Shown: positions 59,062 to 64,000 of the stretch, one piece after another | How the letters are laid out: each line of letters opens with the position of its first letter | Position numbering within the stretch: position 1 is the first letter of the stretch | DNA from: Lachnospiraceae bacterium 3-1 | GTDB taxonomy: Bacteria; Bacillota; Clostridia; Lachnospirales; Lachnospiraceae | Direction of reading: 5' to 3' | Length of the DNA: 64,000 nt | Assembly (NCBI GenBank): GCA_000403255.2 | Contig: KE159571.1 | Location: 686,636-750,635, forward strand | Position numbers and translations under genes: made by a program | Notes under the pieces: model-generated | Told to the model about the DNA's origin: nothing | Database searches by the model: none | The model's input: only the letters and a program-made list of their open reading frames with translations

Positions 59062-59099
59062 TTGACTTTTACGGGCTTTAGAGTGATAGATAGACTACC
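59062..59099 (+). promoter_or_regulatory. Recurring promoter motif, copy E (recombinases)
   Basis: TTGACT (59062-59067), 17 bp, GATAGA, with core GGGCTTTAGAGTGATAGA and ACTACC (59094-59099). The first recombinase-like gene starts 25 bp downstream. Confidence 0.65.
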
Positions 59100-59123
59100 A
59101 AAAAGAAAGGGGGAACAATTAAA

Positions 59124-59540
59124 ATGGTGATTGCTGGAACAAAAAATCGAGTGGCTTTTTACTGCCGTGTGAACCATCGTGACAGGGATTATACACAGTA
59201 TCTTGATGCTGTGATGAGAAGGCTGGAAGAAGAATATGGAAAGCAGGAATGGGATTTGCAGATATTCTTTGAAGAGGCATCAGGAGCAGATCCGGATAGA
59301 AAAGAATTCAACCGACTGAAAGTGGAGATTGCCTCAAGGAAGATTGATGTGGTGGTTACTATGAAGGCTGCCACAATCGCCCGTGACTGGAGGCAGTTTA
59401 TAGAATTCATGCTGGTCTGCAGCAAGAAAAATGTAAAAGTGGTGTGTACGGACAGGATTGAAGATGCACAATCCATTTTTGAAAGGATACAGCAGTTTGC
59501 GGAAAACTATTTTGAAGGAAGTGGTAATACATGCAGGTAA
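59124..59540 (+). CDS. Stand-alone degenerate resolvase domain
   Basis: A 138-residue protein with the serine-recombinase catalytic fold (RVAFYCRVNHRDRDYTQYLD, then EFNRLKVEIASRKIDVVVTM and IEFMLVCSKKNVKVVC) but with Asn where the nucleophile Ser belongs (family CRVST, here CRVNH) and without the SxxRFAR helix. No DNA-binding domain. It overlaps the next, intact recombinase by 10 bp. A non-catalytic partner or directionality factor is possible. GGGGG precedes the ATG. Confidence 0.8.
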   Translation: MVIAGTKNRVAFYCRVNHRDRDYTQYLDAVMRRLEEEYGKQEWDLQIFFEEASGADPDRKEFNRLKVEIASRKIDVVVTMKAATIARDWRQFIEFMLVCSKKNVKVVCTDRIEDAQSIFERIQQFAENYFEGSGNTCR

Positions 59541-60667
59541 AGATTATCAATAAACTTCCGGCATCGGCAGTAAGGAAAAAGAGAGTATGCGCTTATGCCA
59601 GAGTCTCCACAGATAGCCGGAGACAGGAAGATTCGCTGGAAAATCAGACAGCAGCCTATGAAAGACTGATTAAAGGGAATCCCGAATATGAGTTTGCCGG
59701 GGTATATGCAGATCAGGGTATCTCCGGCTACTGTGAAAACCGTCCGCAGTTCCAGAAAATGCTGGAACGGGCAAGGGCGGGCGAACTTGATCTTATCATT
59801 ACGAAATCAATATCGAGGTTTGCAAGAAATACCGTCACGGTTTTGAAGTCTGCAAGAGAACTGAAAGAACTTGGTGTCGGTATTTTTTTTGAAGAACAGA
59901 ATATAAATACTCTTTCGGGGGACGGCGAGATGATGCTTGCCGTCCTCGCTTCTTTTGCACAGGAAGAAAGCAGGAGCATGAGTGAAAACAATAAATGGTC
60001 CATTAAGAAGAAATTTGAACGCGGCGAAGGGATGATTAGCACCACACGCTTTTGCGGATATGACAAAAACGAATACGGGGATTTGGTAATAAACCAGAAG
60101 GAAGCGGAAATCGTCCGGCTGCTGTTTGACCTTTATCTGATGAATGTCGGGTGCAGCAGGCTCTCCGATTTGCTGAATTATCTTGGGGTTAAAACTGTGA
60201 CAGGAGGCCAGTGGGAGAGCGGAACAATCGGCGGGATGCTTTCAAATGAAAAATACAAGGGAGATTTTCACTTGCAGAAATATTACACGCCGCCCACGCA
60301 GCGAAATGCAACACGGAAAAACCGGGGCGAGGTGCAGAGCTATTACATTTCTGAAAATCATGAGCCGATTGTTTCGCCGGAGCTTTGGGGACAGGTTCAG
60401 GAAATGAGAGAGTACAGGAAGAAAGTAAGAAACATCGGACAAGACGGAACTGGAAAATTTCAGAACCGTTATCCGTTAAGCGGAATGCTGATTTGCCCTT
60501 ATTGCGGAAAAACACTTCGGCGCAGACAGGTTTATAAGAAAAAAATCCAATGGTTGTGCAGTACCTACATTGAAAAAGGAAAGAAAGCCTGCAGGGGCAT
60601 CCGCATCGCTGATGCCGCTCTTGTGGGATTGAATATTACGGAACAGACAGTAGTTGAGTCCAGCTAA
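59531..60667 (+). CDS. Large serine recombinase, C-terminus probably altered by IS110
   Basis: A 378-residue recombinase. The catalytic domain starts VCAYARVSTDSRRQEDSLEN with Ser at VST and contains ITKSISRFARNTVTVL and FAQEESRSMSENNKW. The recombinase domain (about 170-280: LNYLGVKTVTGGQWESGTIG, then MLSNEKYKGDFHLQKYYTPP) and a zinc ribbon (LICPYCGKTLRRRQ) follow. It ends GLNITEQTVVESS shortly after the zinc ribbon, a little short for the family, right where the IS110 element begins, so the last residues may come from the element. It is the best candidate integrase of the prophage. Confidence 0.88.
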   Translation: MQVKIINKLPASAVRKKRVCAYARVSTDSRRQEDSLENQTAAYERLIKGNPEYEFAGVYADQGISGYCENRPQFQKMLERARAGELDLIITKSISRFARNTVTVLKSARELKELGVGIFFEEQNINTLSGDGEMMLAVLASFAQEESRSMSENNKWSIKKKFERGEGMISTTRFCGYDKNEYGDLVINQKEAEIVRLLFDLYLMNVGCSRLSDLLNYLGVKTVTGGQWESGTIGGMLSNEKYKGDFHLQKYYTPPTQRNATRKNRGEVQSYYISENHEPIVSPELWGQVQEMREYRKKVRNIGQDGTGKFQNRYPLSGMLICPYCGKTLRRRQVYKKKIQWLCSTYIEKGKKACRGIRIADAALVGLNITEQTVVESS

Positions 60668-60779
60668 TAAATGTCAATAGGTAAATGAAAAATATTTTTC
60701 TTCTAAAAAAGGGCAGACTTTCCCCTTGGTGAAAATATCATTTTTTAAAAAGATATTGATTCGTTGGATTTGCAGTGTT

Positions 60780-62096
60780 TTATGCAGCTATGTCGCATTT
60801 AGCAGCATTGTATTGTTTGATATGTTCCTGCGGAGTAATGATTTCAAAAGGCTTGTTATCTCTGAGCATTGCAAATATTATGTTGCATACCTTGTGTGAA
60901 ACAGCACCCATTGCCACAAGCTTGGGTTTTGCTCCACATTTTTTGAGATAGTAATCCCGGAGTACTGGATTTTTAGCTTCACCTGTACGGGATACACTGA
61001 TGCTTTGTAAAGTTAGTGTATGAACAACGCGCCTGGCTATGGCAGAGCCTCTTTTGGACATTTGGATTTTGGTACCTTCAAATTTGCCGGATTGTTTTAC
61101 TGACGGATCAAGACCAAAGTAAGCAAAAAGTTGTTTTGGTTTTGAAAATGCAGAAAAATCACCAATCTCTCCCATGAGGGATATGGCAGATAAGAAACCG
61201 GCACCTTTGAATGTTTCGATCAAGTGAATCTGTTTCACAAAATCGGTATCTTCATTAGCATTTACGAGTTCGTGCATTGCTTCTAGAATGCTGCCGATTT
61301 CTTCATCATATTTGCGGATGAAGCTGATATAGAGCCGAATCCGCTTGATGTTGCTGTCAATGATGTAACCGAACTCATTTGCTTCATGAGCAGCCTGGAT
61401 AATGGCATTATACTTGTTTTGAGCATATGTAAGCCCAAAACGGGCAGTTGACTTGATGATACCAATAATCTCTTGTTTGTCTGCTTCAATAAAAGCAGAT
61501 GGAGAGGAATAAGTTTCCAATAAGGTAAGGGATGTATTAATTGTAACCTTGGAGAAAATGCCAAGATATTGTGGAAATGCCATGCGAAGTTCACCTTGGA
61601 GTTTGTTCACGTAAGCGCTGCGGTTATCCATTAAGTCATAGTATTCACGACATAGATTACGACAGTTCAAAGCAAGGTCAGAAGGCATGAGAGAAACCTT
61701 TAAATCAGGTTTCAAACCAACCAAAGCCGCTTTTTTAGAATCAAAACGGTCATTATGTACTTTTCGTATGTTGATATTTGTGCTATTCTTAGTGATGATA
61801 GGATTGATAACTGAGCAGTTAAAACCCTTATCACGAAGATAGCAGAAGAGTGGGTAATGATAAATTCCCGTGGATTCCAGGAAAATGCGACTTTCCAAAG
61901 AATACAGCTCTTCTGCTTCTTTTATTTTAGAAACAGCGGTTGTAAGGGAACTCATTTTGTTGTGTAGGATTTTATAAGGTTTTCCTACAAACTGTTGGTT
62001 TGGAAGTGCGATAGACATCCATGAGAAGTCAGCACCGACATCAATACCAACAGAGATGAATAGATCCTCAGGATTAAAAATAACTTTGTTTGGCAT
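60780..62096 (-). CDS. IS110-family transposase (DEDD recombinase), copy 2
   Basis: The start at 62096 has AAAGGAG upstream, giving 438 residues. The RuvC-like domain has FISVGIDVGADFSWMSIALP, FLESTGIYHYPLFCYLRDKG and VHNDRFDSKKAALVGL; the C-terminal part has AGFLSAISLMGEIGDFSAFS, then YFGLDPSVKQSGKFEGTKIQ and SKRGSAIARRVVHTLTLQSI with the recombinase Ser. It is intact and may be mobile. Confidence 0.94.
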   Translation of the reverse strand: MPNKVIFNPEDLFISVGIDVGADFSWMSIALPNQQFVGKPYKILHNKMSSLTTAVSKIKEAEELYSLESRIFLESTGIYHYPLFCYLRDKGFNCSVINPIITKNSTNINIRKVHNDRFDSKKAALVGLKPDLKVSLMPSDLALNCRNLCREYYDLMDNRSAYVNKLQGELRMAFPQYLGIFSKVTINTSLTLLETYSSPSAFIEADKQEIIGIIKSTARFGLTYAQNKYNAIIQAAHEANEFGYIIDSNIKRIRLYISFIRKYDEEIGSILEAMHELVNANEDTDFVKQIHLIETFKGAGFLSAISLMGEIGDFSAFSKPKQLFAYFGLDPSVKQSGKFEGTKIQMSKRGSAIARRVVHTLTLQSISVSRTGEAKNPVLRDYYLKKCGAKPKLVAMGAVSHKVCNIIFAMLRDNKPFEIITPQEHIKQYNAAKCDIAA

Positions 62097-62458
62097 GGGT
62101 GAAAGCTCCTTTCTGATAGGAATCCATTTCCAATCTGGCAGGTACACAACCTAGCGTGTTATACGGGTATCGCCTTCCGGTTCCCAACCAGCTAAAACAT
62201 AAAACCCTGTCGAATGGACTAATTGACTCACTTGTAGGTATAGGCTGATGAAAATCAGCTTCCCAAGGAGGTGAACATTCTTTATCCTATCCTAAGGGAT
62301 AATACCTTATGTTTCATCTGGTGTCTATCAGGAACCGTCAGACATGATAATTATTTTTGGATAACATCTGATGAAGGAAGAACACCTTCTTCTGTTATCT
62401 GATTTATAGAAACTTATTAAACAAGTAGTCTTGATTGACTACACCATTATTATACTAG
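62097..62458 (-). ncRNA. Probable bridge-RNA region of IS110 copy 2
   Basis: A 360 bp non-coding end upstream of the transposase. Hairpins include GATAACA (about 62361)/TGTTATC (about 62393) enclosing GAAGG/CCTTC, and TATCCT/AGGATA-type pairs near 62285-62310. As in other IS110 elements this is the expected bridge RNA source; boundaries are not known. Confidence 0.55.
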
Positions 62459-63463
62459 GAGGAGAAAAAATATGTCATCATCCCGGAAGAGGCGGAAGCA
62501 GTCCGCTGGATGTTCCAGATGTACATTGACGGGGTCCCCCTGCGGGAGATTGCGGGGAGCATGAACAGGGCGGGGATACGCACCACGCTCGGCAACGGCT
62601 TCCAGGAAGCCTCGGTGCGGCAGCTCATTTTCAACGAGGTCTATGCCGGGGACATCAGGCGGCAGAAATGCTATATGGCGGACCCGATCACAAAAACGAA
62701 AGTGAAGAACTGCGGGGAGCTGCCGCAGTATTACATGGCGGACTGCCATGAAGCCATCATTGACCGGGAAACTTACGCAAAGGTCCAGGCGGAGATGGAG
62801 CGGCGGGCGGGGCTTGTGAATCCCACCTACCTTTTTACGGGGAAAATAAAATGTGGCATCTGCGGGAACTGCTTTACACGGAAGAAAGGCACCCACAAAG
62901 GGAAGACTTACGTGCATTGGATATGCCGCTCCAAAAAGGAAACAGGCATGAGCTGCACAAGCGTGAATTTCAGCGAAGAAGAATTAAAGAGGATTTCGGC
63001 GCAGGCGCTTGGGATGCAGAAATTTGATGGGGCGGAGTTTGAAAAGGCAGTCCTGGGGATGGCTGTCCTGCCGAATGGGGACATCGAATTCCGGCTTGCC
63101 GGCGGGGAGGCGAAAGTCTGGAAGAACCTGCATCTGGACCCGCCAAGGCACATCGCCACAGCCACGGACTGCTTCCAGGGGAAGGTGAAATGCGCCGCCT
63201 GCGGGAATACATACCACCGGGTGAACAGCGCGGGAAAATGGGTGTACTGGTACTGCATCGGCAAGAAAAGGAAAAATGTGGAGTGCCATAACCCGAACTG
63301 CACCGATTACAAGCTGAGGCAGGTTTCCGCGCACATGATGGGGCTGGAGGAATTCAGCGAGGCGGAGTTTGAGGAGCGGATAGAGGAAATCACGGCATTC
63401 CCGGACGGGAGCCTGGAATTCCATTTCAAAGAAGGGAGGGCCAAGCGGTGGCAAAGAGCGTGA
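62459..63463 (+). pseudogene. Serine recombinase fragment lacking the catalytic domain
   Basis: The frame opens right after the IS110 element as EEKKYVIIPEEAEAVRWMFQ and runs to the stop: recombinase domain (YIDGVPLREIAGSMNRAGIR, EASVRQLIFNEVYAGDIRRQ) and two zinc ribbons (IKCGICGNCFTRKKGTHKG, VKCAACGNTYHRVNSAGKW). The N-terminal resolvase domain is missing. Since no such domain lies on the other side of the element, the IS insertion was accompanied by a deletion. GC content is much higher than in the previous recombinase. Translation from an internal ATG at 62510 would give a DNA-binding-only protein. Confidence 0.85.
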
Positions 63464-64000
63464 TCACGATACCGGCAACGGTGAACAGGCACACGGCGGC
63501 GCCGATAGGCAGCTATAAAAAACGCAGGGTGGCCGCCTATGCCCGCGTATCCACCGACCATGAGGAGCAGCAGAGCAGCTACGAGGCGCAGGTGGACTAT
63601 TACACGAACTACATCAACGGGCGCGAGGACTGGGAGTTTGTGTCCGTGTACGCGGACGAAGGGATAACCGGCTGCAACACGAAAAAGCGCGACGGATTCA
63701 ACAAAATGGTGGAGGACGCGCTTTCCGGCGCCATCGACCTCATCATCACCAAGAGCGTCTCCCGCTTCGCAAGGAACACGGTGGACAGCCTCACGACCAT
63801 CCGGAAGCTGAAGGAGAACAGGGTGGAGTGCTACTTCGAGAAAGAGAACATCTGGACGTTCGACGGCAAGGGCGAGATGCTGCTGACCATCATGTCCTCG
63901 CTGGCGCAGGAGGAGAGCAGGAGCATCTCGGAGAACTGCACCTGGGGGCAGAGGAAGCGGTTCGCGGACGGCAAAGTGACGGTGCCGTTCAAGCGGTTCT
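63448..64000 (+). CDS. Serine recombinase, 5' part (runs off the window)
   Basis: Starts at a GTG (63448) with AGGGAGG 8 bases upstream, overlapping the previous stop by 16 bp. The 184 visible residues contain the intact catalytic domain: RVAAYARVSTDHEEQQSSYE with the nucleophile Ser, FVSVYADEGITGCNTKKRDG, ITKSVSRFARNTVDSLTTIR and LAQEESRSISENCTWGQRKR. High GC like the fragment before it. Multiple recombinases in a row are typical of elements inserted near rumA. Confidence 0.92.
   Translation, partial: MAKSVITIPATVNRHTAAPIGSYKKRRVAAYARVSTDHEEQQSSYEAQVDYYTNYINGREDWEFVSVYADEGITGCNTKKRDGFNKMVEDALSGAIDLIITKSVSRFARNTVDSLTTIRKLKENRVECYFEKENIWTFDGKGEMLLTIMSSLAQEESRSISENCTWGQRKRFADGKVTVPFKRF

Larger units (their letters stand above)
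60668..62458 (-). mobile_element. IS110-family insertion sequence, copy 2
   Basis: About 1.79 kb between the intact recombinase and a recombinase fragment that lacks its catalytic domain. The transposase is on the minus strand; the non-coding upstream flank (62097-62458) is about 360 bp. The left edge lies near 60655-60680 and the right edge near 62458, judged from where the recombinase frames stop and resume. It differs clearly from copy 1. Confidence 0.85.

Noticed and set aside
1..64000. tRNA or rRNA genes
   Set aside because: I saw no convincing cloverleaf or rRNA sequence on either strand, although tRNA sites are common phage targets.

Overview
The window looks like a piece of a low-to-mid GC Firmicute chromosome, most likely a gut Clostridia member of the Lachnospiraceae type. 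The evidence is the core genes (MutS2, YhaM, an OmpR-type two-component system, an AzgA-type purine permease, RlmD), strong AGGAGG ribosome sites, sigma-A promoters and a phage gene set typical of that group. No marker gene fixes the species.

Layout. (1) 1-9693 is core chromosome. A minus-strand run mutS2 > response regulator > histidine kinase > NCS2 permease faces a plus-strand run of a degenerate HtrA-like protein, yhaM and rlmD; the two runs start from divergent promoters that share one palindromic -35 box. A cluster of perfect hairpins lies between yhaM and rlmD. (2) 9694-21500 is AT-rich accessory DNA that begins right after rlmD (rumA), a known insertion hotspot for elements carrying serine recombinases. 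It holds an XRE regulator, two cytosine-5 methyltransferases, a double-AAA McrB-like protein and a McrC-like nuclease (an LlaJI/BsuMI-like restriction layout), an unknown companion gene, a GNAT acetyltransferase, a gene under a LexA-box promoter, an ImmR/ImmA pair, a small Cys-rich protein and a probable structured RNA. (3) 21504-58965 is a largely complete HK97-type tailed prophage: HTH regulator, recombination/replication (DUF2800 nuclease, DUF2815, family A polymerase, VapE primase-helicase, VRR-NUC, SNF2 helicase), a late regulator, a PemK toxin facing an HTH-AbrB gene, HNH, two DNA methyltransferases, small cargo genes, terminase, portal, protease, capsid, connectors, tail tube, frameshifted tail chaperone, tape measure, baseplate, fibre, holin and lysin. 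(4) 59124-64000 is a row of serine recombinase genes, one interrupted by an IS110 element.

The prophage carries several autonomous cargo genes (morons) between structural genes. A YdeI-like gene sits between TerL and portal with its own promoter and terminator. A yjdF gene with a probable YjdF riboswitch sits between the tail chaperone and tape measure. A SymE-like gene lies on the opposite strand before the holin. A recurring promoter-like motif built around TTTAGAGTGAT or TTTAGAGCGA stands in front of five of the accessory or recombinase genes. Two different IS110-family elements have landed in the region; each has a long non-coding end upstream of its transposase that is the expected home of a bridge RNA. 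One of them breaks a DUF4406 gene and the other a serine recombinase.

All coordinates come from reading the supplied sequence. Family names rest on recognised motifs and gene order; no database search was possible.
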